NCBI RefSeq assembly: GCF_012927125.1
Contig: NZ_JABBFZ010000002.1
Span: forward strand, 310,001 to 374,000
Length of the DNA: 64,000 nucleotides
Source of the DNA: Paraburkholderia antibiotica
Lineage (GTDB): Bacteria; Pseudomonadota; Gammaproteobacteria; Burkholderiales; Burkholderiaceae
Direction: 5' to 3'
Under the pieces are notes generated by a model that was given only the letters and a program-made list of their open reading frames with translations, did not search any database and was not told the DNA's origin. The position numbers and the translations under genes are program-made. This document shows, one piece after another, positions 17,518 to 27,443 of the stretch. Numbering within the stretch: position 1 is the stretch's first letter; each line of letters begins with the position of its first letter.

Positions 17518-18837
17518 ATGAGCACGACCCATCCGCAGGCCACGATGGCCACCCAGCGCCACGCGCGCAGTCAGGCACGCAAGGCGGCGCTCGGCAGCTT
17601 TATCGGCGCCGTCGTCGACTGGTACGACTTTCTGCTGTACGGCATCGTCGCCGCGCTGGTGTTCAACGCCGAGTTCTTCCCGAACGTCGGCCCGGCAATG
17701 GGCACGCTCGCCGCGTTCGCCACCTTCGGCGTCGGCTTTCTGTTCCGCCCGCTCGGCGGCTTCGTGTTCGGCCACTACGGCGACCGGCTCGGGCGCAAGC
17801 GCATGCTGGTGCTGACCGTGATGATGATGGGCCTGTCGACCGCGGCGATCGGACTGCTGCCGGCGTTTTCGTCGATCGGCTGGTGGGCGCCGGTGCTGCT
17901 CGTCACGTTGCGCGCGATTCAGGGCTTCGCGGTCGGCGGCGAATGGGGCGGTGCGGCGCTGATGGCGGTCGAAAGCGCGCCGGAGAAAAAGAAGGCCTTC
18001 TACAGCAGCGGCGTGCAGGTCGGCTACGGCGTCGGGCTGGTGCTGTCGACGGGCCTCGTCGCGTTGCTCAGCCGCTCGATGGACAACGCCGCGTTTCTCG
18101 GCTGGGGCTGGCGGCTGCCGTTCCTGTTCAGCGTCGTGCTGGTGTTGATCGCACTGTGGATCCGCTCGAGCATGGAAGAGTCGCGCGAGTTCGTCGAGAA
18201 GGTCGGCACGCATGGCGAGCGTCGCGCGCGGCTGCCGATCGTCGAGGCGCTGCTGCGTCATCCGAAAGCGTTCCTGCTGATCATCGCGCTGCGTCTCGCC
18301 GAGTTGTTCACGATGTACATCGTGACCGCTTTCGCGCTGAACTACTCGACCGCGAACCTGCACATGCCGCGCGAGTTCTTCCTGACGATCGGTTTCATTG
18401 TCGGCGCGTTGAGCTGCGTGACGATTCCGTGCTTCGCGTGGCTCGCGGACCGCTTCGGCCGCCGTCGCATCTATATGATCGGCGCGCTGGTCGGCGTGCT
18501 GAGCGCGGTGCCGTTCTTTGTCGCGCTCGACGCCCGCTCGACCGTCTGGATCGTCGTGTTCGCGGTGATGCTCGCGAACGTCGCGCACGACATGGTGGTC
18601 AGCGTGCAGCAACCGATGTTCACCGAGCTGTTCGGCACCGAGTACCGCTATAGCGGCGCGGGCGTCGGCTATCAGGTAGCGAGTGTGGTCGGCGGCGGTT
18701 TCACGCCGTTCATCGCGGTCGCGTTGCTCGGCTTCGCGGGCGGCTCGTGGCATCCGGTGGCCGCGTATCTGGCGATCGGCTGCCTGATTTCGCTGCTGGT
18801 CGCGGCGCGCATGAAGACGGGGCGCGAGCTGCACTAA
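17518..18837 (+). CDS. MHS-family MFS transporter
   Basis: This 439-residue inner-membrane protein has 12 predicted helices and the metabolite:H+ symporter signature: SFIGAVVDWYDFLLYG near residue 26, RPLGGFVFGHYGDRLGRK at about 78-95, and VGGEWGGAALMAVE at about 139-152. MHS carriers take up organic acids such as shikimate, citrate or alpha-ketoglutarate; the substrate cannot be read. The ATG is preceded by a clear AAGGAG. The gene is monocistronic and ends before a strong terminator. Confidence 0.9.
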   Translation: MSTTHPQATMATQRHARSQARKAALGSFIGAVVDWYDFLLYGIVAALVFNAEFFPNVGPAMGTLAAFATFGVGFLFRPLGGFVFGHYGDRLGRKRMLVLTVMMMGLSTAAIGLLPAFSSIGWWAPVLLVTLRAIQGFAVGGEWGGAALMAVESAPEKKKAFYSSGVQVGYGVGLVLSTGLVALLSRSMDNAAFLGWGWRLPFLFSVVLVLIALWIRSSMEESREFVEKVGTHGERRARLPIVEALLRHPKAFLLIIALRLAELFTMYIVTAFALNYSTANLHMPREFFLTIGFIVGALSCVTIPCFAWLADRFGRRRIYMIGALVGVLSAVPFFVALDARSTVWIVVFAVMLANVAHDMVVSVQQPMFTELFGTEYRYSGAGVGYQVASVVGGGFTPFIAVALLGFAGGSWHPVAAYLAIGCLISLLVAARMKTGRELH

Positions 18838-18890
18838 CTTTCTTTCCGCGGCAATTCGCGGATCGGTCATTTCGACATTTTCTACATCAC

Positions 18891-18932
18891 GGGCCGACGC
18901 GGCGAACGAGCCGCGTCGGCCCGTTCGTTTTA
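18891..18932 (+). terminator. Intrinsic terminator after the MHS transporter gene
   Basis: A perfect 13-bp stem (GGGCCGACGCGGC and its complement, 18891-18903 and 18910-18922) with a 6-base loop is followed by GTTCGTTTTA. It lies 53 bp after the stop codon. The rest of the gap to 19276 has no gene. Confidence 0.85.
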
Positions 18933-19276
18933 TTCTGCACGCCACCCTCACCCGCCCTCGCCTCCGCGTTCTCCCCCGCTTCACCCTCAAAAAGCCCGCC
19001 TTTTCCCACGATTTGCACATCGGCGTGCTTTACAGCCACATTTCACCAGGACCTCACCTTATGTCTTCGCGCTTCATATTGCGAAGCCATTCGGCCCAGC
19101 CTATTGTCGAGCCAGACGCCGCTCACGACGCGTCGACCCAGGCCATATGAAATAAAAATACATATGCCAAGCGCGCGATGGCCTGTACACGCTACACTAC
19201 GCGCCTCAAAAAATGTATGAAACGCCAATAACACAAAATCCCCCGACAACGAGTTGCATGGGATAAGGAGACGACC

Positions 19277-20680
19277 ATGAGCAGCATCAGTGAGCCGAGC
19301 GGCCAGCGAGGATCGGCCCCGTTCTTTTCCAAACAGGCCACCATCGCGCAGCCCGGATTTTCGCGCTGGATGGTGCCGCCCGCCGCGCTCGCCGTGCATC
19401 TGTGCATCGGTCAGGCGTATGCGTTCTCGGTCTTCAACGGACCGCTGACCAAAGTGATCGGCATTACGCAGTCCGCGCCCGACGACTGGTCGCTGACCGC
19501 GCTCGGCTGGATCTTCTCGCTCGCGATCGTGTTTCTCGGTTTGTCGGCGGCCTTCGCCGGCAAATGGCTCGAACACGTCGGCCCGCGCCGCACGATGTTT
19601 ACGGCCGCGTGCTGCTTCGGCGGAGGCTTTCTCGTGTCCGCGCTCGGCGTCTATCTGCATCAGATCGTACTGCTCTATCTCGGCTATGGCGTGATCGGCG
19701 GAATCGGGCTGGGGCTCGGTTACGTGTCGCCGGTGTCGACGCTGATCCGCTGGTTTCCGGACCGCCGCGGCATGGCCACCGGGATGGCGATCATGGGCTT
19801 CGGCGGCGGCGCGATGATCGCGGCGCCGTTGTCGGTCGCGCTGATGAAGCACTTCCAAAGCGCGACGAGCATCGGTGTCGCCGAGACCTTCATCGTGCTC
19901 GGCATCGTCTACTTCATCTCGATGACGATCGGCGCGCTCGCGATCCGCGTGCCGCCGGCGGACTGGAAGCCGGCCGGCTGGACGCCGCCCGAAGTCACGC
20001 AGCACCGGCTGATCTCGCGCAACCACGTGCATATCGATCAGGCGTTGAAGACACCGCAGTTCTATCTGATCTGGCTCGTGCTGTTCCTGAACGTGACGGC
20101 CGGCATCGGCGTTCTCGGCCAGGCTTCGGTGATGATCCAGGAGAGCTTCAGGAACACCGTGACGGCGTCGGCCGCGGCCGGCTTCGTCGGCTTGCTGTCG
20201 CTGTTCAACATGGGTGGCCGTTTCGTGTGGTCGTCGACGTCGGACTGGATCGGCCGCAAGAACACGTACGCGATCTTCTTCGTGCTCGGCGCGGTGCTGT
20301 ACTACCTCGTGCCGAGCTTCGCCGCGAACGGTCAGATCGCGCTCTTCGTGCTCACCTACTGCATCATCCTGTCGATGTACGGCGGCGGCTTCGCGACGGT
20401 GCCGGCCTATCTCGCCGATATGTTCGGCACGGCGTTCGTCGGCGGCATTCATGGGCGGCTTCTGACCGCGTGGGCCGCGGCCGGCGTCGCCGGTCCGGTG
20501 CTCGTCAACTACATCCGCGCGTATGAAGTCGCGAACGGCGTCGCAAAAGCGGACGCGTACACGATGACCGTGCACATCATGGCCGTGCTGCTCGTGATCG
20601 GCTTTATCTGCAACCTGCTGGTCAAACGCGTGGATGCGAAGCACCACATGACCGACGCACAAGTCGCCAAGGGCGCGTGA
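19277..20680 (+). CDS. OFA-family MFS transporter (oxalate/formate antiporter-like)
   Basis: This 467-residue protein has 12 helices and the OFA layout: GFSRWMVPPAALAVHLCIGQAYAFSVF over about 28-54 (the first helix), GYGVIGGIGLGLGYVSPVSTLIRWFPDRRGMATGMAIMGFG-type sequence in helices 4-5, and GGRFVWSSTSDWIGRKNTY in the middle loop. Family members exchange oxalate, formate or related small acids. No oxalate-decarboxylation genes lie nearby, so the substrate is open. AAGGAG precedes the ATG. The 42-residue small-subunit gene follows 10 bp after the stop. Confidence 0.9.
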   Translation: MSSISEPSGQRGSAPFFSKQATIAQPGFSRWMVPPAALAVHLCIGQAYAFSVFNGPLTKVIGITQSAPDDWSLTALGWIFSLAIVFLGLSAAFAGKWLEHVGPRRTMFTAACCFGGGFLVSALGVYLHQIVLLYLGYGVIGGIGLGLGYVSPVSTLIRWFPDRRGMATGMAIMGFGGGAMIAAPLSVALMKHFQSATSIGVAETFIVLGIVYFISMTIGALAIRVPPADWKPAGWTPPEVTQHRLISRNHVHIDQALKTPQFYLIWLVLFLNVTAGIGVLGQASVMIQESFRNTVTASAAAGFVGLLSLFNMGGRFVWSSTSDWIGRKNTYAIFFVLGAVLYYLVPSFAANGQIALFVLTYCIILSMYGGGFATVPAYLADMFGTAFVGGIHGRLLTAWAAAGVAGPVLVNYIRAYEVANGVAKADAYTMTVHIMAVLLVIGFICNLLVKRVDAKHHMTDAQVAKGA

Positions 20681-20690
20681 GGAGAAGGCT

Positions 20691-20819
20691 ATGTCAACCG
20701 TTCAAACCGCTCATCCGACCGACAAGGTGAAGCTCGCCGTGTTCTGGCTGTACGTGATGATTCCACTCGTGTGGGGCGTGATCAATACGCTGTCGCAGGC
20801 GATGAAGCTGTTCAAGTGA
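20691..20819 (+). CDS. MFS transporter small subunit (OFA-associated)
   Basis: This 42-residue ORF has a GGAGAAGG ribosome site directly before ATG 20691. It has a polar N-terminus, one hydrophobic helix (VFWLYVMIPLVWGVINTL, about 18-35) and a short basic end. Single-helix proteins of this size regularly follow OFA carriers and are annotated as their small subunit. It is co-transcribed with the carrier and followed by a terminator. Confidence 0.85.
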   Translation: MSTVQTAHPTDKVKLAVFWLYVMIPLVWGVINTLSQAMKLFK

Positions 20820-20890
20820 CGTCACGCGACGTGCCCGTTCGTTCCGGCGTCGGGCGTGGGCACAGGAATCACCCTGAATGACGCTCTGTG

Positions 20891-20920
20891 AAGAGGCCGC
20901 GCTTGCGCGGCCTCTTTTTC
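20891..20920 (+). terminator. Intrinsic terminator after the OFA transporter operon
   Basis: A 12-bp perfect stem (AAGAGGCCGCGC and its complement) closes on a TT turn, so the innermost pairs probably open. A T-rich tail (CTCTTTTTC) follows. It lies 71 bp after the small-subunit stop and separates this operon from the convergent DUF3830 gene. Confidence 0.88.
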
Positions 20921-20942
20921 GTCATGCCCCAGCCCGCGCGAT

Positions 20943-21368
20943 TCAAAGCTTCTCGAACACCACGTCCTGCGCACCTTCCCACAGCACCTTGACGCCGAGT
21001 TCGCGCAGCTTCTCGCCACCTTCGACGATCGTCAGGAAATGATTGCCCGCGAGCTGCCCCATCTTGCTCGCGAAGCAGCACGAGCCGTACGCGAGGATGA
21101 TTTCGGTTTCGCTATAGCCGCCCGGATAGAACAGGATGTCGCCGACCGACGGATGGCTCGTGTGGTTCTCGAAGCCGACCGCGACGCCGTCGTTTTCGAG
21201 TTTGAAATCGCCGAGCGGCACCCAGCAGCCCTCGCCGCTCCAGCGCACGTGAATCAGCTTCTGCCGGTACGGCAGCAGCTTCAGGAACGCGGCCACCGTC
21301 TGCGGCGCATCGGGGTGAGTCTCGGCGATAAAGGTGTGGCCGCAGGCGGTCATTTTGAGTCGAGTCAT
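20943..21368 (-). CDS. DUF3830 family protein (cyclophilin-like fold)
   Basis: This 141-residue cytoplasmic protein matches the DUF3830 pattern: TFIAETHPDAPQTVAAFLKLLP near residue 12, HVRWSGEGCWVPLG at about 40-53, HPSVGDILFYPGGYSETEI at about 72-90, and AYGSCCFASKMGQLAGNHF at about 93-111. The family has a small beta-barrel fold related to cyclophilin; its substrate and reaction are unknown. Related genes are often beside transporters or amidohydrolases. Here the nearest transporter (OFA) is convergent. Confidence 0.82.
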   Translation of the reverse strand: MTRLKMTACGHTFIAETHPDAPQTVAAFLKLLPYRQKLIHVRWSGEGCWVPLGDFKLENDGVAVGFENHTSHPSVGDILFYPGGYSETEIILAYGSCCFASKMGQLAGNHFLTIVEGGEKLRELGVKVLWEGAQDVVFEKL

Positions 21369-21684
21369 CGCGGGTTATCCTGGTGACGGGTTGAAGGAGT
21401 TGAAGGACGGTCGGTCGGGCGAAGCTGAAGATGAAAGCCAAAAGCCTGAGGCCGGGGGCTAGGGGCCGCGGCAAAACCGGCCGGGTCATTCTGTCGTCCG
21501 ATGCAAGGCTTCGACAGATACAGTTGCCCGCGCACCGGTCAGGCCAGTTAGACCGCGCATAGGCGAGTGCCTCCGTCCCGCCCGTCAAGCCTTGCGTGGC
21601 TGGCCATGCCAGTTTGCGCGGCGCGCCGCCACGAAAGTTCGTAGTTTGCAAGCTGCGCAATGCAACGCACACTGCACAAGTGCG
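21369..21684. other. Intergenic region, no gene seen
   Basis: This 316-bp stretch lies between the DUF3830 gene start and the AraC gene end, both on the minus strand. It must hold the DUF3830 promoter. I see GC-rich short repeats (GCCGGGGGCTAGGGGCC) but no clear terminator with a T-tract and no RNA gene. Confidence 0.45.
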
Positions 21685-22596
21685 TCAACCGCGCAGCCGG
21701 TACGCGAGTGGCGTTACGCCATAGCCTCGCCTGAACTGCACGGAGAAATGACTGGCACTCTCGAATCCAACCTCGAGCGCGATTTGCAGCACGGTTCGAT
21801 CGGTGGCGCGCAGCAACCTCGCCGCCTCCTCGAGCCGCAAACGCGTGACGAACTGATGCGGCGTCTCGCCGGTCTCGTGGCGAAACACCCGCGCAAAATG
21901 AAAACTGCTTAGCCCGGCCTGGCTGGCCAGTTCGGCGATCGTCAGATCTTCGGCGAGATTCGCGCGAATGTAGTCGATGACCCGGAGAATCCGCCGCGGC
22001 ATCAACCGTTCGGGCCGCGCGGACTGCGCGTGCCGCGCGCCGTTGCCGCGTGAATAGTGTTGCAGCAGATGCGCGGCGAGCGCATGAACCAGCGTGTCGA
22101 CATACAGACGCGAATCGGCCGGATCGCGGGCGGCGCGATGCAGTGCGGCCAGCATCGCGGCGATCAGCGGATCGTGAAAGCGCATCGCGTCGCCGAGCGA
22201 CAGTTCAGGCGACGCGTCCAGCCCCATCTGCTGCGCGACGTTGTCGATCAACCCGCGCTCGATGTGCACGTGCAATGTGGACAGCGGTTCGTCGCCGATC
22301 GCACGCCAGCGCCATGAGACCGGCATGGACGGCACGCACCACAGGTCGTTCACGCGCATGTCGGCGCTTTCCCAGCGTCCGCCCAGACTGCGTTCCAGAT
22401 GCTCGGCGCCGCTCGCCAGCGTCATCAGCGTGAGGTCGCGCAGGCCGGGCGCTTCGAGCAGGTCCTGTGCCGCCGGCTCGCGATACGAGCGCAGCACGAG
22501 GTGCCGCCACTCGCGATCCACGCTCGACACGAGCCGCTCGCCGGCCATGTAGCGGTCGTAGGCGAGCGTCGTGGTGAGCCTCGGAATTCGTGCCAT
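21685..22596 (-). CDS. AraC-family transcriptional regulator
   Basis: This 303-residue protein has an N-terminal ligand-sensing part of about 190 residues and a C-terminal double helix-turn-helix. The first HTH is in LTIAELASQAGLSSFHFARVF. The second is in TVLQIALEVGFESASHFSVQFRR, followed by GVTPLAYR. The ATG at 22596 has GAGGGG at good spacing; a GTG directly before it is also possible. It is divergent from the LuxR-type gene. The target genes and inducer are unknown. Confidence 0.88.
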   Translation of the reverse strand: MARIPRLTTTLAYDRYMAGERLVSSVDREWRHLVLRSYREPAAQDLLEAPGLRDLTLMTLASGAEHLERSLGGRWESADMRVNDLWCVPSMPVSWRWRAIGDEPLSTLHVHIERGLIDNVAQQMGLDASPELSLGDAMRFHDPLIAAMLAALHRAARDPADSRLYVDTLVHALAAHLLQHYSRGNGARHAQSARPERLMPRRILRVIDYIRANLAEDLTIAELASQAGLSSFHFARVFRHETGETPHQFVTRLRLEEAARLLRATDRTVLQIALEVGFESASHFSVQFRRGYGVTPLAYRLRG

Positions 22597-22815
22597 CACA
22601 TCCCCTCGAAGGAGGTGCCGTATGGAAGGAGACGATGCAAAAAAGCGCGCAGGAAACCGCGCAGGGAGAAACGTCGCAGCAGCCGTATGGCCGGTTCATC
22701 GTCAACGCAAGATGCCGAAAATAATAGCAAGGAACCGGCTACCGGCATCGCAGGAAATCGCTAATCATTGAGGTCGTCGTCTTTCACGCGTTTAGAACGC
22801 CGGAGCTACCGTTTC

Positions 22816-23817
22816 ATGGAACATGAATGCGATACGCTGCCGCAGTGGCTGACCGGCTCGCCGCAAGGCGAAGCCGGGCACGCGTCGGCAGCATACCCGA
22901 GAGCGGCATCCGCCCAACCGGCCTACCCGGCCGGCGCGCGGCACGCCGCGAAATCAGCCCACGCGGCTGAAGCATCGAAAACGTCCGCGCGCGCCGCCAA
23001 CGGCGCGGCGCGTACCGGTTTTCTCACCTTGTTTACCGAGGAGGAGATCGGCACGCCGTCGCCCGCGGCGCGCCGGGCCGCCCCGCTGATCAGTCCGCTC
23101 GGACGGTTCGGCAGCGCGCAGGATCGCATGGAGTTCGTGCGCCAGCGCATCAGGCAACTGGGCTTCGATTCGTTCAGCTATACGGCCACGCGCACGTCGT
23201 CGCATCACAAGACGATGTTCGTGCTGACCAGCTACGAATCGCCGGCATGGCTCACGCGCTATTTCCGCGAGCGCTATTTCGAGCTCGATCCGCGCGTCGC
23301 GCTCGCGTCGCCGACCGGCCTGCCGTTTCTGTGGAATACCGCCGACATGCGCGCCGACCTGCCGCGCGCACAATTGCGCAGCGAGCGGCTCGGCGGCCTG
23401 ATCGAGATGCTGGAGACCACCGGTCGCAAGAGCGGGATTCTCACGCATATGCCGCTGCCCGAGCCGGAATTGAACGCGAGCCTGTGCTTCAATTCGGAGA
23501 TCGGCAACCCGCGCTGGATGACCGAATCGATCGTCGCGGAAACGCTGATGTTCGCGCACACGATCCACGAGTTCATCTGGACCCACGCCAAAAGCGCGAT
23601 CGGCATCGCGCCCGAACAGCAGCAGCGCGTGGCGCTCAGCAAGCTGCAGCATGCGGTGTTGCGGGCTGTCGTGCAGGGCCAGCGCGACAAGGAAATCGCG
23701 TATTTCCTCGGGCTGTCGCCGCATAACGTCGACTATCATCTGCGGCGCTTGCGGCAGCTGTTCAACGTGCGCAACCGCGTGCAGCTGATCAACGTCGCGC
23801 AGGCGTATCTGTCGTAG
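22816..23817 (+). CDS. LuxR-family quorum-sensing-type regulator (LuxR solo)
   Basis: This 333-residue protein has an autoinducer-binding domain (about 100-260) and a C-terminal GerE-type HTH (about 275-333; LSKLQHAVLRAVVQGQRDKE then NVDYHLRRL). The acyl-homoserine-lactone pocket signature is present with TraR spacing: W145, Y149, D158, P159 and W173 (equivalents of W57, Y61, D70, P71, W85). An Ala/Pro-rich extension of about 95 residues precedes the domain, which is unusual. No luxI-type synthase is in the window. A TTG at 22768 would add 16 residues. Confidence 0.85.
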   Translation: MEHECDTLPQWLTGSPQGEAGHASAAYPRAASAQPAYPAGARHAAKSAHAAEASKTSARAANGAARTGFLTLFTEEEIGTPSPAARRAAPLISPLGRFGSAQDRMEFVRQRIRQLGFDSFSYTATRTSSHHKTMFVLTSYESPAWLTRYFRERYFELDPRVALASPTGLPFLWNTADMRADLPRAQLRSERLGGLIEMLETTGRKSGILTHMPLPEPELNASLCFNSEIGNPRWMTESIVAETLMFAHTIHEFIWTHAKSAIGIAPEQQQRVALSKLQHAVLRAVVQGQRDKEIAYFLGLSPHNVDYHLRRLRQLFNVRNRVQLINVAQAYLS

Positions 23818-23853
23818 GCGCGGCTGGTTTCGTTGCGAGCAACGCGAACGTGA

Positions 23854-23890
23854 AAAAGGGCGTGACGGCGCAAGCCGCCACGCCCTTTTC
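23854..23890 (+). terminator. Bidirectional-looking terminator between LuxR and amidase genes
   Basis: AAAAGGGCGTG and CACGCCCTTTT pair around an inner CGGC-GCAA-GCCG hairpin. The plus strand ends in TTTTC and the minus strand in CTTTTTCA, so it can stop both converging transcripts. It lies 36 bp after the luxR-type stop. Confidence 0.82.
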
Positions 23891-23923
23891 TTCTCCGCCG
23901 TAAACCAGGCCGTACGGATTAAC

Positions 23924-25339
23924 TCAGGATACCTGAGATTTTCCCGTCGCCCACGTGCCGATGATCTCCTCGATCGCGCGCGCCGCCGACAACAACGCCG
24001 CTTCGCCGCGCGGTCGGCCGACGATCTGGATCCCGACCGGCAGACCGCTCGCGCTCATCCCGCACGGAATCGCGATCACCGGCATGCCGGTCAACGTCAG
24101 CGCGTAAGTGATCGCGAGCCAGTCGATGTAGGTGTCGAAGTGGCGGCCCGCGGCCTCGCGCACGTCGCGCATTTCGACCGGAAACGGCAGCACGATCGAC
24201 GCCGGGCAGATCAGCACGTCGTAGCGTTGCAGCAGCGCGTCGAGCCGGTAGAACAGTTCGGCGCGCGTGCGCAGCGCCGAGCGCATCGCGCGATTGTCCT
24301 GCTGCAGACCGAACTCGATGTTCCAGACCACGTTCGGGTTCAGCACGTCGCGATGCTGCGCGAGGATTTCCTCGTAAGAGGTCGCATAGGCGATGCCGCG
24401 CAGCGTATGGAATGCCTCGGTCGCGCCGCTCAGATCGAGATCGCTGTCGTCGACGCCGACACCGTGCTCCGTGAGCCGGTCCATCGTGCTGCGGCAGATC
24501 GCGAGAATCTCCGGCTCCGGCGTGGCGATGCCGAGCCCCGCGCTGAACGCGACGCGCGCGGGCCGCCGCGGACTGCGCGCATGCGAGAGAAACGACGTGG
24601 CCGGTTCGGCGAGCGACAGCGGCGAGCCGGCGACATCGCCGCACATCGCGTCGAGCAGCAGCGCGGTGTCGGTCACGTTGCGCGCCATCGGCCCATGAAT
24701 GCCGAGCGTGCCGTACGGATCGGCGGCCGGCGCATACGACACGCGGCCCGGTGTCGGCCGCATGCCGACCGTGCCGCAGAACGCCGACGGCGTACGCAAC
24801 GAGCCCGCGAGGTCCGAGCCTTGCGCGACCCACGCGGTGCCCGACGCCAGCGCGGCCGCCGCGCCGCCCGACGAACCGCCCGCCGAGCGCGACAGATCCC
24901 ACGGATTGCGCGTGATGCCGAACACGCTGTTGTACGTATGGCCGCCCGACCCGAATTCGGGCGTATTCGACTTCGCGTAGACCACGCCGCCGCGCGCTTC
25001 GAGCAGCGTGACGCCGGCGTCGGAGGTCTCGGGAACGCGCTCGTTATAGACCAGCGAGCCGCGCGTGGTGCGCACGCCGGCGACGTCGGTGAGGTCCTTG
25101 ATCGGCACCGGCAGCCCGCACAGCACGCCGCGTTCGGCGACCGGCTTGCGCATCAGCGCATCGGCATGCTCATACGCGCGCTCGAAACACAGCGTGGGCA
25201 GCGCATTGACCTGAGGTTCAACGCGCTCGATCTGCGCGGCGAGCGTATCCAGCAGATCGCGCGGACTCACCTGCTGCGTGCGCAACAGGTCGACGACATC
25301 GCATGCGCTGCGCCCGATCAGACTCGAATCAATAGACAT
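23924..25339 (-). CDS. Amidase (amidase signature family)
   Basis: This 471-residue enzyme has the amidase-signature core: catalytic Lys in VPIKDLTDVAGV (about 92-103) and the Gly/Ser-rich region beginning AGGSSGGAAAALASG near residue 162, which supplies the cis-Ser and nucleophile Ser of the Ser-Ser-Lys triad. SDLAGSLRTPSAFCG follows. Such enzymes hydrolyse amides or act as GatA-like transamidases. As a stand-alone gene without gatB/gatC it is likely a catabolic amidase. The substrate is unknown. Confidence 0.9.
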   Translation of the reverse strand: MSIDSSLIGRSACDVVDLLRTQQVSPRDLLDTLAAQIERVEPQVNALPTLCFERAYEHADALMRKPVAERGVLCGLPVPIKDLTDVAGVRTTRGSLVYNERVPETSDAGVTLLEARGGVVYAKSNTPEFGSGGHTYNSVFGITRNPWDLSRSAGGSSGGAAAALASGTAWVAQGSDLAGSLRTPSAFCGTVGMRPTPGRVSYAPAADPYGTLGIHGPMARNVTDTALLLDAMCGDVAGSPLSLAEPATSFLSHARSPRRPARVAFSAGLGIATPEPEILAICRSTMDRLTEHGVGVDDSDLDLSGATEAFHTLRGIAYATSYEEILAQHRDVLNPNVVWNIEFGLQQDNRAMRSALRTRAELFYRLDALLQRYDVLICPASIVLPFPVEMRDVREAAGRHFDTYIDWLAITYALTLTGMPVIAIPCGMSASGLPVGIQIVGRPRGEAALLSAARAIEEIIGTWATGKSQVS

Positions 25340-25445
25340 GGTGACTGGCGGCTCCGGTGGTCAGGGTGAGCATCAGTGTCGCACGCCACGTACGGCCGCA
25401 CAGCATGCTTTGGCATAAACGTGCGAACCGCACGCGATCGCGCGC

Positions 25446-26203
25446 TCAACTCTTCAGGCGGTAGCCGGTCCTGAAGATCCAGCCGACGATCACCAGAAAC
25501 ACCGCGAGAAACAGCAGCGTCATGCCGAGGCTCAGGCCCACGTCGACGTCGCCGAGTTCGAAGAAGCTCCAGCGAAAACCGCTGACCAGATAGACGATCG
25601 GATTGAACAGCGTGACGCCGCGCCAGAACGGCGGCAGCATGTTCACCGAATAGAAGCTGCCGCCGAGAAACGTGAGCGGCGTGACGATCAATAGCGGCAC
25701 CAGCTGCAGCTTCTCGAAGCTGTCCGCCCAGATACCGATGATGAAGCCAAGCAGACTGAAGGTGACCGCGGTCAGCACCAGAAACAGCACCATCCAGAAC
25801 GGATGCATGATCTGCAACGGCACGAACAGGCCGGCCGTCGCGAGAATGATGAGCCCAAGCAGGATCGACTTGGTGGCCGCCGCGCCGACGTAGCTGACCA
25901 CGATCTCCAGATACGACACCGGCGCCGACAGCAACTCGTAGATCGTGCCGGTGAAGCGCGGAAAGTAAATCCCGAACGACGCGTTCGCGATGCTTTGCGA
26001 CAGCAACGACAGCATGATCAGCCCCGGCACGATGAACGCGCCGTAGCTGATGCCCTCCACTTCCTTGATCCGCGAGCCGATCGCCGAGCCGAACACGACG
26101 AAATACAGCGACGTGGAAATCACCGGCGCGATGATGCTCTGCATCAGCGTGCGCCACGTGCGCGCCATTTCGAACTTGTAGATCGCGCGCATTGCGTAGA
26201 TGT

Positions 26204-26207
<4 letters not shown>
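25446..26207 (-). CDS. ABC-2 type transporter permease (YadH-like)
   Basis: This 253-residue inner-membrane protein has six hydrophobic segments and the ABC-2 signature near the C-terminal half ([20 protein letters not shown] then [16 protein letters not shown]). Size and motifs resemble E. coli YadH and NodJ-type permeases. It overlaps the ATPase stop by 4 bp, so the two form one exporter. The exported substrate is unknown. Confidence 0.9.
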
Positions 26208-27130
<923 letters not shown>

Positions 27131-27443
27131 GGACTCGAGGATGGCCGACACCGCTGTTGAAGAAGAGAAAACGGCGCATGCACGCGCGCCGCTTCCGCAA
27201 TGTAATGGAAAGTGCGAAAGCGTGCAGCGCGCCGCTTGCGCCGTCGCGGCTTCGTTTCGGCTTCGCTGCGGCGCAAAATGATTTGGCTTCCTGAGGGATG
27301 GGGTGCGGCGGATGGAGCGCAGCGAATCGGCTGAAGCGGAACGGCTGAAGCGAGGCGGGATTGAAGCGGAACGCGAGGAAGCAGCGCGAACCGAAGCGCA
27401 CCGCCCCGCGTAGGGTTCGCGCCGGACGCGCGCAACCGCCGGC

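Noticed and set aside
17143..19020. Open frame of 625 codons on the minus strand
   Set aside because: Antisense to the MHS transporter, whose motifs, ribosome site and terminator are clear.
19144..19166. Two CATATG copies 11 bp apart upstream of the OFA carrier
   Set aside because: Short self-complementary hexamers in a small AT-rich patch; no spacing or neighbour supports an operator.
27295..27410. Repeated GCTGAAGCGGAA-like blocks before the ABC exporter genes
   Set aside because: Copies are irregular and degenerate, with no symmetry or terminator; likely low-complexity intergenic DNA.
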